Shown: positions 8,848 through 20,138, numbered from the stretch's first letter. The stretch: 64,000 nt of DNA from Rubrobacter marinus (GCF_011492965.1 NZ_CP045121.1:3348001-3412000); one strand, 5' to 3'. Numbers and translations are program-made. Notes: generated from the sequence alone by a model not told the origin.

Positions 8848-10150
8848 CTCGCGTAGGATGTCAGTAGGGCATCTCGGTCGCGCTCGAGTTCTCTTATGCG
8901 GGACTGCCTGTTCCTCAGGTGCTCCAGCTCGGACTCGGCGGTTTCGGTGGCTCGGGTCAGGTCGCGCACCTTGGACTAGTACCGACCCTTGTCCAGTTTC
9001 TCGTCCAAGTACAGGTCTAGGAGACGGTCCTTCTGGCGCTCTACTTCGGAGAGCCGCTTGATCCAACTCCGCTCTTCCTCTTCAGGATTGCGGCTCGACG
9101 CAGCTTGCTCCCGAGACAGATCTCGTCCAAGCCCGCACGCAGCCGTTCCGGGTCCTTCAGGACGCCGGAGACGAAGTTCCAAACAGCAGCCTCCGTCTTC
9201 TCGGCGCGGAAGTTCTTGCTCATGGTGCACGCCCCCACGCCACGCCCGTACCTACGGGTGCAGCGGTAGTAGCGCGCGTCGCGCCCGGTGATGTGGTTGG
9301 TGCCCATGGCGACGCCGCACTCGCCGCAGCGCATGACGCTGCCGGTCAGCTCCCAAAAGTATCTGCCGGCGTTGGAGCACTTCTTGTTCTCCTTGATGGC
9401 ATTCCTGGCCGCCAATACAAGGTCCCTCAGGATACCGGAATCGGGCACCGGGACGCCGGTCCACTCCTCGCGCGGGACGTCCACGCTGTTTCGGACCTTC
9501 GGGTAGCTCTTTTCGCCGTTGCTCTTCACCCTGACCTCGCGCGTCGTCGTATGACGCTGCGGGCCGTACCACCAGACACCGTAGGAGGCAGACGGGTCGA
9601 GGCTTGCGGCGGCTGCGGGGAGGACTCTATGCGAGAGATTTCCCCGAAGCTGTGCGGCAGGTAGACATAGCTCAGTATGCGACTCCTTACGAATTGCCGA
9701 CTCCACAACCGCCCGCCCTTCGGAGCCGAAATTCCCTCCGCTTCAAGAGCCTTGCAAACGGCGTTTATGGTCATACCCTCGGCGCCGATCATTCTGACGA
9801 TACGATGCACAATGGCCATGTTCTCCTCGTCGACCTCATAGTGGTTTCGAGATCGTCGAAGCGGAATCCTTAGTCTGGTGTGGGGCCGGCCACGATCTTG
9901 CCCTCCTGGGCCTTGCGCCTCTTCCCGCGGCGCATACGGTCCACGATAATAATGCGCTCGTACTCCGAGAAATCGTCGAGGATGTTGTCCGCTAACCTCC
10001 CGACCGGCGAGTCGTCGGTCTGGCTATTCAGGGCTACGAGCCTCACCCCATGCCTATCGAACTCCCTCCTGAGATGCCTAGTGATATTCCCGCGGGCCCA
10101 CCGATCCCGCTTGGAGACGACGACGTCCACTCCGATAAGACGCGCGCCGG
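8745..10150 (-). pseudogene. Large serine recombinase, degraded
   Basis: Pieces of one large serine recombinase read in order on the minus strand. They are the end of the resolvase domain (VVVSKRDRWARG, then DDFSEYERIIIVDRMRRGKR), a Recombinase domain (about 9560-9830), a zinc-ribbon domain (MRCGECGVAMGT and YYRCTRR), a coiled coil, and a C-terminal piece running to PEQLDALLPEEHHRVY. The frame is broken by a TAA at 9870-9872, frameshifts near 9860, 9640 and 9095, and a TAG at 8976-8978. The first 60 or so residues, including the catalytic serine, are missing and replaced by an IS630-type fragment. It is therefore inactive. Its end converges on the zinc-ribbon gene. Confidence 0.85.
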
Positions 10151-10189
10151 TGGGTCCTTGGGTGACCGAAGATAAGGCTGGACCCGTAG

Positions 10190-10400
10190 TCGTTCACCCC
10201 TACGTCCGGTCCGCAGGGTGCGCGGCGTACGTCCCGGCGATGGCATCAGGGCCACGGCACCCGACTCCCTCCGGCACCGCAGCCAGCGTCTGACGGTCGC
10301 GGTCGAGAGGCCGAACGCAGGCACTACCTCCTCCCTCGGGGTCCCACGCCCGACCGCCGCAAGCAACCTCAGCCTCAGATCTTTCGAGTAGGCACAAACT
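10190..10400 (-). pseudogene. IS630-family transposase N-terminal fragment
   Basis: Reading inward from about 10400 on the minus strand gives AYSKDLRLRLLAAVGRGTPR, then STATVRRWLRCRRESG and SPGRTPRTL. This is the helix-turn-helix start of IS630-type transposases. No start codon lies in frame and the DDE catalytic domain is absent. The fragment joins directly to the truncated recombinase near 10150-10190. Confidence 0.75.
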
Positions 10401-10431
10401 AGTGCAATTTCATTTACGGATTCTCGATGGG

Positions 10432-11337
10432 CTATTTACCGCTCCTCTGAGACAAATCCGTCACGGCCTTCCGTAAGATGCTAATAAACATCCGCAGAAC
10501 AGGTGGAGGATCAGCGTTTCGTCGAACGATCGCTGTTCCTATTTGTGCGCCTTGATCTTGTAACGCCCGGTAGACGACCCCTGGTCTTTGAAACACCTGT
10601 ATAGAGGCAGGAACGAAAGCCACACCCATCCCCGTTGCAACCAGTCCCACGATAGCATGTATCTCGAAAACTTCCTGCACTACGCGAGGGCTGAATCCAA
10701 CCCGTTGACAAATACCTACGTACTTATCGAAGCTGCTTGGCTCTTTACGCCGCGGGACCATGATAAACGGCTCGTTTGCCAGCTTCTCTGGGGGTATCGT
10801 GTCCCAATTTGCCAAAGGATGGTTTTCCGGAAGTGCCGCTACTACGGGTTCATGGAAGACATGCTCCGTGATTAACTCCTCATCGTCGACGGGCGCGCGC
10901 ATGAAGCCGACTTCGATCTTCCCTTCCCGTAACCGCTCCACCTGTGCTGCACTGGTCCACTCATGCAACGTTACCTTGACATCGGGAAAGCGGTCCCGGT
11001 AGGTCTTGATAATTTCCGGAAGGATACCGTAGATGGCGGGGCTAAAGAATCCCACCTCCAGCGCCCCGATCTCCCCCTCGGCTGCTCTTCTCGCGGCCTC
11101 CGTAGCATGCCCAACATCCTCCAGAACGCGACACGCCTCCTCGAAGAATACCCTGCCGGCGTCTGTCAATCGAACCTTTCGATTGGCCCGATGAAGGAGC
11201 TCGATACCTAGCTCCTTCTCCAGCCTAGATACCTGCTTACTCAATGCTGGCTGGGTTTTATGCATCCTCCGTGCCGCTCGTCCGAAGTGCAGCTCCTCGG
11301 CCACCGCAACGAAGTACCTGAGGTGGCTGAGTTCCAT
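10432..11337 (-). CDS. LysR-family regulator, probable mobA activator
   Basis: Full-length LysR protein of 301 residues. Residues 1-60 form the DNA-binding helix-turn-helix (MELSHLRYFVAVAEELHFGR, then KTQPALSKQVSRLEKELG); about 90-295 form the effector-binding domain of the CatM/BenM type. It is divergent from the 3-hydroxybenzoate 4-monooxygenase gene, so it most likely senses 3-hydroxybenzoate or protocatechuate and controls that gene and itself. A GTCCAAT element read toward this gene lies about 50 bases upstream of its start (11384-11390). The same element stands upstream of the LysR genes at 21749 and 30308. Confidence 0.9.
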   Translation of the reverse strand: MELSHLRYFVAVAEELHFGRAARRMHKTQPALSKQVSRLEKELGIELLHRANRKVRLTDAGRVFFEEACRVLEDVGHATEAARRAAEGEIGALEVGFFSPAIYGILPEIIKTYRDRFPDVKVTLHEWTSAAQVERLREGKIEVGFMRAPVDDEELITEHVFHEPVVAALPENHPLANWDTIPPEKLANEPFIMVPRRKEPSSFDKYVGICQRVGFSPRVVQEVFEIHAIVGLVATGMGVAFVPASIQVFQRPGVVYRALQDQGAQIGTAIVRRNADPPPVLRMFISILRKAVTDLSQRSGK

Positions 11338-11669
11338 GCCGCCATTATATTCACTAAAGCTATCGATCGTGGTCTATGAATTCATTGGACATTAAGTAAG
11401 CGTCCGTCTATTTTTGGTGCAGAGCTTCGGCCTGTGGCAGGCACTCGGAAGAATGGAAATGAACACGGTATGGAATTCCGCTTGATGGAGAGCTTCTGAC
11501 CTTATGAGTAAGCTTTGGGGACCGGATCTGGCTTTCTCTGAGGGCCGGCTGGTAAGGGGAGGTTGGAGCGTAAGGAGGCAGAGAGTGCCGTGAGTTTTAT
11601 CGAGGAGAGCTTTTAAGCCCGGAGAAGAGATTGATCGAAGAAACGTACAAGACCTGACCGAGGTATTCC
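11338..11669. promoter_or_regulatory. Divergent LysR/mobA intergenic region
   Basis: A 332-base gap, AT-richer than its surroundings, with no convincing gene. It should contain the promoters of both divergent genes. The notable element is ATTGGAC at 11384-11390 (GTCCAAT toward the LysR gene), shared with two other LysR upstream regions in this window. Confidence 0.6.
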
Positions 11670-13618
11670 ATGCAATTTCACGTCAATGGATTCCGTACCA
11701 GTGATCCTGCGGTTCATGAGCCCGTCGGCGAGCCTGCCGACTCGGACAGCCTGCCCGAGGAAGTCGACGTACTGATAGTCGGCTGCGGGCCGGCAGGACT
11801 AACCTTGGCGGCCCAGATGTCGCTTTTCCCGGAGATCAGAACCCGCATCGTTGAACAAAAGGATGGTCCCCTGAAGCTAGGCCAGGCGGATGGTATCGCT
11901 TGCCGCACGATGGAAATGTTCGAGGCCTTCGGCTTCAGTGAGCGCGTGCTGAAGGAAGCCTGCTGGATCAACGAGACGGTGTTCTGGAAACCCGATGAGC
12001 CCAACCGACGGAACATCGTGCGCAGCGGGCGTGTGCAGGATACAGAGGATGACCTCTCCGAGTTTCCTCATGTGGTGCTGAACCAGGCGCGGGTCCACGA
12101 CTTCTACCTGGACACGATGCGAAAATCCCCCACCCGTCTGGAGCCGAACTACTCCCGTCGTCTGGTCGACCTGAAGATCGACGCTGCTAAGTCCGGGGAG
12201 GTGAGGGCCGATTATGCCGACTATCCGGTCATGGTGAAGCTCGAACGGACCGGCCCGGGCCACGAGGGCGAGATGGAAACCGTGCGGGCGCGCTACTTGG
12301 TAGGCTGCGACGGAGCACACAGTGCGGTCAGGAAATCCCTGGGCCGCTCAATGCAAGGTGATTCGGCCAACCAAGCCTGGGGGGTCATGGATGTCTTGGC
12401 GGTCACCGACTTCCCGGACATCCGCATGAAAGCGGTGATCCACTCCGCTAACGAGGGTAACCTCCTGGTCATTCCCGGGAAGGCGGCTATCTAGTTCGGC
12501 TGTACATCGAACTGGATAAGCTCAACGAGGGCGAGCGGGTCGTCCGCCACAACATCACTTCTGAGCAGCTAGTCGCCGCGGCGCAGCGCATCCTGCACCC
12601 TTATACACTTGACGTAAAAGAGATCGCCTGGTGGTCGGTGTACGAGATCGGCCAGCGCCTCTGCAAGAGGTTCGACGATATCCCCGAGGAGGAGGTCGGC
12701 GAGCGCTTCCCCCATGTGCTCATCGCCGGAGACGCCTGCCATACTCACAGCCCCAAGGCTGGTCAGGGCATGAACGTTTCCATGGGTGACGCCTTCAACC
12801 TGGGCTGGAAGCTAGCCTCAGTCATTCAGGGCAGGTGTACACCTGAACTGCTGCATACCTACTCCGCCGAGCGTCAAACCGTGGCCCAGGAGCTGATCGA
12901 CTTCGATCGGGAGTTCGCCAGGATGTTCAGCGCACGACCCAGGGCGGAGGGCGATGACAGCAGCGATAGCGTCGACCCGAAGGAGTTCCAGGAGTACTTC
13001 GTCAAGCAGGGCCGCTTCACCGCCGGGACCGCCGTGCGGTACTACCCTTCGCTGATCTCCGCCAAGCCCACCTACCAGGCGCTCGCCGAAGGACTAACCA
13101 TTGGCAAGCGCTTCCACTCGGCACCGGTAATCCGCCTGGCGGATGCAAAGCCGGTGCATCTGGGCCACACCGTGAAGGCCGACGGCCGATGGCGGGTGTT
13201 CGCCTTCGCCGACCGGCAGGATCCCGCTAGCGCCTCGTCCGGCATCCAGGCTCTGTGCCGCTTCCTGGAGGAGTCGCCGGAGTCACCGGTGAGCCGCTAC
13301 ACCCCCGAAGGAGCCGATATCGATTCGGTTATCGATGTGCACGCCATCTTCCAGCAGGGCCATCGTGACCTGGCACTGCAGGAGATGCCGGGCTACCTGC
13401 TACCACGCAAGGGCCGCTACGGACTGGTGGGTTACGAGAAGATGTTCTGCCCCGATCTGAAAGGGGGTAATGATATCTTTGAGATGCGCGGCATCGATCG
13501 CGACAGGGGTTGCCTGGTAGTGGTGCGCCCGGACCAGTATGTTGCTCATGTGCTGCCGCTGGATGCACACGACGAGTTGGCGGCGTTCTTCACCTGCTTC
13601 ATGCTCGAAGCGGTCTGA
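11670..13618 (+). pseudogene. mobA: 3-hydroxybenzoate 4-monooxygenase, apparent frameshift
   Basis: FAD-dependent aromatic hydroxylase converting 3-hydroxybenzoate to protocatechuate, which the pca genes nearby would cleave. It opens MQFHVNGF, then the FAD-binding VLIVGCGPAGLTLAAQ, continues with GQADGIACRTMEMFEAF, and has the second FAD motif GDACHTHSPKAGQGMNVSMG. The C-terminal third is the thioredoxin-like domain of phenol-hydroxylase-type enzymes. Two reading frames (11670-12494 and 12638-13618) join if one base is restored in the CCCGGG at 12474-12479, giving VIPREGGYLVRLYIELD; the total of about 650 residues is normal for the family. Base composition is less GC-rich than neighbouring genes, suggesting separate acquisition. 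Whether the frameshift is real is uncertain. Confidence 0.88.
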
Positions 13619-13728
13619 TGGGCTTTTCGGGCAAGATGAACACTCTGAACTCGCCTCTTTGCTAAGCGAGGGCAGGCGCGGGCAACCCGGTGGCGACGAT
13701 GGCACAGCGGCACCGGGCGTAAGTGGGT

Positions 13729-14160
13729 TCAGACCGCCTTCTCGACTGCCGGGTAGCGCGTGGCTGAGCCGGAAAGCCGTCTCTTCGGGCGTCCCGGAGA
13801 CCTACTGCGGGGTTTCGGCGCTCTCACTGGCGTGCCCACGAAGGGCAGGAGCGCCGCAAACTTACGCAAGAGTCGGTTCGGTGTCGGTAGGCGGGGGCAA
13901 TGGTCTCTCCCAAAGCAGCCTTGGGTTGGCAACGAACCCGCACGCTAACCTGAGTTGGGCATGAGCGGCCAGCATCAGCCACGCCGAGCGGTCGGCTTGC
14001 TCCGGGTACCGAACCCTCGGGGCGGTACATCCCACGTCCTGCTTGAGGAACATGACGAAGTGCTCGCTTCGCTTGAAGTCGTCGATCCCAATCCCCATCC
14101 GGGTTGACAAACATGGGAGCGTCGAGGTTTCCGGCGGGGTACTCGGTAAGACCAAGGGAA
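13729..14160 (-). pseudogene. DDE transposase C-terminal remnant
   Basis: Minus-strand fragments match the end of an actinobacterial DDE transposase: RVRYPEQADRSAWLMLAAHA, then LRLACGFVANPRLLWERPLP, and in a second frame VRAPKPRSRSPGRPKRRLSG with a terminal RYPAVEKAV. The reading frame shifts near 13870-13930 and everything upstream of the RYPEQADR region is missing or scrambled. The remnant abuts the truncated pcaB, so the element or a deletion through it probably removed the end of the pca operon. Confidence 0.65.
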
Positions 14161-14261
14161 CGGAACTCCGCGATGCGGTCCCTGAAGCCGCTTCCTAAAC
14201 GCCCCCGGTTGCCCCCGAGCGGAGCTTCCTGAACCGATGATGCGCGCCCGCCTCGGTAGAC

Positions 14262-14393
14262 ACTAGTGCGGTCGCCTCCGCGACCGCGAGGGCCGCCTCG
14301 GCCTCGAGCATGGCCGCGAGCCACGCACGCCCCCCCGACCGCCTCCCGGAACGCGTCCGGGACGAAGATGGGCCGGAACAGTTCCTCAGACAT
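14262..14393 (-). pseudogene. pcaB: 3-carboxy-cis,cis-muconate cycloisomerase, 5' remnant
   Basis: About 45 codons matching the start of PcaB: MSEELFRPIFVPDAFREAVG, then in the next frame AWLAAMLEAEAALAVAEA. A +1 base in the G7 run at 14330-14336 causes the frame change. After VAEA the sequence turns into unrelated DNA leading to the transposase remnant. The start ATG overlaps the pcaG stop. The protein would normally be about 400-450 residues, so this copy is certainly non-functional. Confidence 0.75.
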
Positions 14394-14959
14394 CGAAGAA
14401 CGCGGTCTGCCGCTCGCCCTGTAGATGAATGTCGAAGCGCAGGGCGGCGCCCCCCTCGTCCCTCGCCACGAGCGTCTCGCGGAGCCCAGGGTCCTCGACG
14501 GAGAGCAGGACGGGGTCGGCGGCGTTCGCCTCCCCCTCGTCGGGGAAGTAGATGCGCGTCGCGAGGCGCTTGAGGAGGCCGCGGGCGAAGACCGAGACGG
14601 CGACGTGAGGCGCCTGCATCGAGGTTCCGTCCGGGCCGGGGACGGGACCGGGCTTCACCGTGACGAAGGAGAACGTGCCGTCCGGGTCGGAGCCGAAGCG
14701 CCCGAAGCCCTCGAAGCCCTCCTCGAGCGGAAGCTCCTCCCGGTCGTCCTCGGGGTGCCTGTAGCGGCCGTGGGCGTTGGCCTGCCACACCTCGATCATC
14801 GCGTCCGGCACGGCCTCTCCCGCCCCGTCGTACACGGTGCCCGCGACGCGGACGGCCCCGGGCGGTCCGGCGCGACGAGCTCGGAGCGGTCCTCGCCGAG
14901 GAGGGAGGGGCGAAGAAGGGGCCGACGGTCTGGGACGGCGTCGGGCGCCGTAGGCTCAC
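14386..14959 (-). pseudogene. pcaG: Protocatechuate 3,4-dioxygenase alpha subunit, apparent frameshifts
   Basis: Intradiol dioxygenase alpha subunit of about 190 residues. It starts at GTG 14959, sharing GTGA with the pcaH stop. The N-terminus RRPTPSQTVGPFF is diagnostic. From 14835 to the end the frame is clean (MIEVWQANAHGRY, then APHVAVSVFARGLLKRLATR), while the first 40 codons need one extra base near 14907-14910 and another near 14856-14859 to read SLLGEDRSELVAPDRPG and AVRVAGTVYDG. The alpha subunit pairs with PcaH to split protocatechuate into 3-carboxy-cis,cis-muconate. Both lesions lie in C/G runs, so they may be sequence errors. Confidence 0.82.
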
Positions 14960-15674
14960 CGGTGGTCCTCCGTAGGCGTCGCCTCGCGCCCGCGCAGGAC
15001 GATGTCGAAGTTGTAGCCGAGGGCCCACTCCGGCTCGGTCAGGGAGAGGTCGAACCTCGCGACGAGGCGCTGCCGATCCTCGGGTCCCGGACGGACTGGA
15101 AGATCGGGTCCTGCGAGAAGAGCGGGTCGCCCGGGAAGTACATCTGCGTGATGAGCCTGGTGGCGAACGCCGGCCCGAAGAGCGAGAAGTGGACGTGGGC
15201 CGGGCGCCACGCGTTCTCGTGGTTTCTCCACGGGTACGCCCCGGGCTTTATCGTGACGAAGCGGTAGCGGCCCTCTTCGTCGGTTAGGCACCGCCCGGCG
15301 CCCGTGAAGTTGGGGTCGAGCGGGGCGGGGTGGCGGTCGCCGGCGTGGACGTAGCGGCCGGCGGCGTTGGCCTGCCAGACCTCGACGAGGGTGTTCCTCA
15401 CCGGCCGTGCGTCGCCGTCGAGGACGCGCCCCGTGACGACGATGCGCTCCCCGAGGGGTTCGCCCCCGTGCCCCCGCGTAAGGTCGTGGTCTAACTCGCC
15501 TACCTTCCCGTGGCCGTAGGCGGGGCCGGTGACCTCGGTGAGGGTGTGCGGGAGGATGGTCAGGGGCTTCTCGGGCACGCGCAGGCGCGTGGAGCCGTAG
15601 TCGGGGTAGAAGAGGGTGGCGCCGTCGTCGTCGCGGCGGTAGCCGGCGATCCTTGTGCGTGATTCTTGCGCCAA
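14956..15674 (-). pseudogene. pcaH: Protocatechuate 3,4-dioxygenase beta subunit, apparent frameshift
   Basis: Iron-bearing subunit of protocatechuate 3,4-dioxygenase, about 239 residues. TTG 15674 follows AAGGAGG. Likely iron ligands are the Tyr in NAAGRYVHAGD, the Tyr in PGAYPW and the two His of RPAHVHFSLFG. The frame breaks after SVRDP; restoring one base at 15082-15084 gives RQRLVARFDLSLTEPEWALG and a stop at 14956-14958 overlapping pcaG. A fragment of a second pcaH start lies upstream at 16943-17014. Together with mobA this would cleave protocatechuate by the ortho route. Confidence 0.85.
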
Positions 15675-15771
15675 GATTTTCTTCCTCCTTAGGCGGTCCC
15701 TACGGATAAGGGCCAGCCATAGCTGTAAAGATGGGTGTCTTCTTGTAGCTCAAAGGCTTCGGATCGCTTCC

Positions 15772-16785
15772 TCATACCTCCATCAAGTCCGCGCCGACGA
15801 TGACTTCTTCGTAGAAGTGCTTCTCGGCTTCTTTCCTCCATACGTCGTCCGATACCGCCCCACGACCGGCGCCCGAGACGAGGTGCGAGAGAACCAGGGT
15901 TTTGACGCCGGCTTCGCTGGCCACCCTGCCCGCGTCCTCGGCGGTGTGACTATCGACCAGGTGCTTGTAGAGCGTCTTCGCATTGGTCACCCCGACACCA
16001 GTTCCTCAGCGCCGGGCTTGTATAGCGCCTCGTGGACCAGCACGTCCGCGCCTTGGGCCAGCTCGATCAGGGATTCCGAGAAGTTGCTGTCGCCCGACAC
16101 GACGATCGACCGGTCGTCCGCGTCGAAGCGGAACGCGAACGAAGGCTCCACCGGCGGGTGCTCGACCAGTGCTGAGGTAACCTTCACGTTCTCGTTCTCC
16201 ATTGCGAGACCGCCCTCGCTGATCTCGTTCGCCCGCATCAGCGAAGCAAGGGGGACCCTGCCCTCGTCGGCGATCCGGGTTTCGATGTCGTACTCGTTCA
16301 GTTCGAGGTAGCTTTTCGTCATCTGCGCCAACGGAGGGGGACCGTATGCGTTCACCTGCGTCTTGAGGCCGCTGACCCAGGCCTGGTAGATGAGGTTCCC
16401 GTAGTCCAGGTTGTGGTCCGAGTGCTGATGGGTGATGAACACGTGGGCCAAATACCAGTTGGCGGGCCACGCCGGACCCGCAATCCACTACGTACGGGAC
16501 CTCGTTGACCAAAACAACCTGGGCCGGCGAAGGGCGGATCGGGTTGACCCGGGGGCCTCCGTTGGTACCCCGCAGGATCGGGCGCGTCCCCGAGTTTGCG
16601 GAGTTGGTGGTCTCACCAGCTCGCCCCCGAGCGGTGGTTTCGGGCTCCGTGGCACCTTCGGCTTGCCCCTGAGCGGCGTTGGTGGACCTAGCGCCCTGTC
16701 CGCATCCCGAGAACAAACCAAGGCCGGCCAGCGCCAAAGAGCCGGTAAGGAAACGTTTCCTCGGTATTCCTCTTTTGTCGTCCAC
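15772..16785 (-). pseudogene. Exported MBL-fold metallohydrolase, damaged
   Basis: Metallo-beta-lactamase-fold protein with an export signal. GTG 16785 follows AAAGGAGGCG; the N-terminus PRKRFLTGSLALAGLG resembles a Tat-type leader with KR in place of RR and ends in a lipobox-like FSGC. The metal motif is FITHQHSDHN, followed by a typical VVSGDSNFS. The frame changes near 16450, where some ten residues usual before the motif also seem to be missing, and again in the C4 run at 15990-15993. The second may be an error; the first looks like a real deletion. It sits inside the pca operon between a pcaH fragment and pcaH, so it was inserted or duplicated there. Arylsulfatase- or ribonuclease-Z-like relatives exist; substrate unknown. 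Confidence 0.65.
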
Positions 16786-16942
16786 TTTTACGCCTCCTTT
16801 CTTATAGGAATGTGGACCCATTTAGTCTTCAACGGAGCCTCTGTTGAAGACCGCCACGTCGTCCTGCTGCTCGATGATCTTGATCCGTCCGTCTGCTGCA
16901 CCCGGCGCCCCCTTTCTTCGCGAGGTTTCGTAGGGGAGCGAG

Positions 16943-17014
16943 GCGGTAGCGGAGGGTGGCGCCGTCGTCGTCGCGGCGGTATCCGGGTATCCGGGTGCGG
17001 GATCTTCGTGCCAA
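16943..17014 (-). pseudogene. Duplicated pcaH 5' fragment
   Basis: Starts TTG 17014 and reads SRTRIPGYRRDDDGATLRYR, almost the same as the first codons of pcaH (SRTRIAGYRRDDDGATLFY), then diverges into non-coding sequence. A 23-base core is identical at 15620s and 16960s. Because it sits directly after pcaF, it probably marks the original position of pcaH before the MBL gene appeared. Confidence 0.75.
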
Positions 17015-17035
17015 GGGCTCCTCCCGTCCCCTAGT

Positions 17036-18315
<1,280 letters not shown>

Positions 18316-18375
18316 GCTTTCAGCTCCTCCTTTCAGGCAAGAGCCTGGAATGCGGGACTTCGCGGGCCGACGGAC

Positions 18376-19164
18376 TCACGCCTTTGTTTCCTTCCTCGCC
18401 GCTTCGGTCCTCGACTTCAGGTCACGCAAAACGCGCAGCTCCTCCTCGGTGGGCGGCTCGGTCGTGCCGAGCTCTTCTGCCACCCGCAACTCCCAGCCTG
18501 TCGCCTCCCTCGCCTCCTCCACGGTAGAGCCCGGGTGGAGCGCGGTTAGAGTGAGCTCTTTCGTCTCGAGGTCGGGACGTAGGACGCCGAGGTCGGTGAT
18601 GGTGACCGCGGGGCCGGCGCCGGCGTAGCCGAGCTCCCTACGCGAGTCGCCGCCATGGCGGTGTCCGACGGAGGTTACGAAGGCGAGCTCATCCACGAAC
18701 GCGCGCGGGCTGTGGCGGAGCATAATGATCACCTCCCTGGCCGAGGCCGCGATCTCCGGGCACCCCCCGCCCCGGCAGGCGCACCTTCGGCCCCCGTAGG
18801 AGCCCACGACGGTGGTGTTCAGGTTCCCGAAGCGGTCGATCTGGGCCGCCCCCAGGAACCCGACGTCCACGCGACCTGCCTGCAACCAGTAGTTGAAGAT
18901 TTCGGGGACCGAAACCACGGAGTCGGCGTGCTCGGCGAGCTCGCCGTCGCCGATCGAGAGGGGCAAGACCTCGGGCTTCGCCCCGATGGTGCCGGACTCG
19001 TAGATCAGGACGCACTCCGGCGCGTGGGTGAGACGCGCTAGGTTCGCCGCCTGGCTTGGAAGACCAATCCCCACGAAGCACACCGCCCCATCGTTTAGCT
19101 CGCGGCTGGCAGCAACGGTCATCATCTCGTCGGCGGTGTAGCCCCGCCCCTCCCCCTCCGTCAT
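18376..19164 (-). CDS. pcaJ: 3-oxoadipate CoA-transferase subunit B
   Basis: Beta subunit of a class I CoA-transferase, about 262 residues, moving CoA from succinyl-CoA to 3-oxoadipate. ATG 19164 overlaps the subunit A stop (ATGA). The catalytic Glu is in CVLIYESGTIG. The usual glycine-rich segment (PKVRLPGGGG) is replaced by RRCACRGGG, but the expected residues appear in another frame over the same bases (about 18770-18800). Two compensating one-base changes in G/C runs are the simplest explanation. The reading frame is otherwise open. The C-terminus is charged and longer than average, with SRTEAARKE. Confidence 0.85.
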   Translation of the reverse strand: MTEGEGRGYTADEMMTVAASRELNDGAVCFVGIGLPSQAANLARLTHAPECVLIYESGTIGAKPEVLPLSIGDGELAEHADSVVSVPEIFNYWLQAGRVDVGFLGAAQIDRFGNLNTTVVGSYGGRRCACRGGGCPEIAASAREVIIMLRHSPRAFVDELAFVTSVGHRHGGDSRRELGYAGAGPAVTITDLGVLRPDLETKELTLTALHPGSTVEEAREATGWELRVAEELGTTEPPTEEELRVLRDLKSRTEAARKETKA

Positions 19165-20018
19165 CCCATCGCCCCCTCTCGCCGGATGCTCCTCAGGTGC
19201 TCGGCGAAGTCCTCCACCCCGAGCACGTGCCTCTCCATCCATCCCCGGAACTTCTCGCGGTCTCGCCCTACGGGGTCCCAGGCCTCGTAGAAGGCGTTGC
19301 TCCGGGCGTAGTAGCCGTGGGCGTAGGACGGGTACGCGCCCTGGGGCACCGCGCACACCGCGTCCACCGCTACCGAGGGCAGCACGATCCCGAAGGTGTG
19401 CTCCTCGAACGCGTCGACGACCTCCTCGACCGTGACGATCACGCGCTTCGCCGAGAGCGCGGCCTCCTTCTGGATGCCCGTGATCCCCCACAGCAACACG
19501 TTGCCCTTGCGGTCCGCCTGCTGGGCGTGGATCACGGCCACGTCCGGGTTCAGCGCCGGCACCGCCGTCAGCTCCTCCCCGGTGAACGGGCACGCGATCG
19601 GCTCGATCGTAGGGGTCACCTTCGGCAGGTCGGTGCCTACGTAGCCGCGCAAGACGGCGAACGGGAGGTTCGACGCCCCGGCGGAGTAGCGGTTGGCCAT
19701 CCCGGCGTGCGAGTGCTCCTCCAGCTCCAGGGCGCGCGGCCAGCCCCGCTCGACGGCGTCGCGGAAGCGGTGCAGGGAGCCGACGCCCGGGTTGCCGCCC
19801 CAGGAGAAGACGAGCTTCTTCGCCGCGCCCATCCCTATCATCTGGTCGTAGACGAGGTCGGGGGTCATCCGCACGAGGGTCAGGTCCTTCTTCTCCTGGC
19901 GGACGATCTCGTGGGCGGCGGCGAACGGGATGAGGTGCGTGAAGCCCTCCAGCGCGACGGTGTCCCCGTCGTTCACCAGTGCAGCGATTGCCTCGCGCAA
20001 TGTCACCGTTTCGTTCAA
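19161..20018 (-). CDS. pcaI: 3-oxoadipate CoA-transferase subunit A
   Basis: Alpha subunit of the 3-oxoadipate CoA-transferase, about 285 residues. TTG 20018 sits 7 bases after GGAAGGGAG; a longer reading to 20042 has poorer spacing. It shows the family features DGDTVALEGFTHLIPFAAAH, FSWGGNPGVGSL and DVAVIHAQQADRKGNVL. It overlaps pcaJ by four bases, so the two chains are translationally coupled. It forms the pair acting just before the PcaF thiolase. Confidence 0.88.
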   Translation of the reverse strand: MNETVTLREAIAALVNDGDTVALEGFTHLIPFAAAHEIVRQEKKDLTLVRMTPDLVYDQMIGMGAAKKLVFSWGGNPGVGSLHRFRDAVERGWPRALELEEHSHAGMANRYSAGASNLPFAVLRGYVGTDLPKVTPTIEPIACPFTGEELTAVPALNPDVAVIHAQQADRKGNVLLWGITGIQKEAALSAKRVIVTVEEVVDAFEEHTFGIVLPSVAVDAVCAVPQGAYPSYAHGYYARSNAFYEAWDPVGRDREKFRGWMERHVLGVEDFAEHLRSIRREGAMG

Positions 20019-20138
20019 CCGGCAACTCCCTTCCGAAAGCAACGCACAGAACGGCCTTCGCTCCCACGTTCTTCAACAATTTGTCCGCACCTCGACCCTT
20101 TAGCAGAAGCCAGCGAATTTGCCTGCCGTGCCGAGGTT

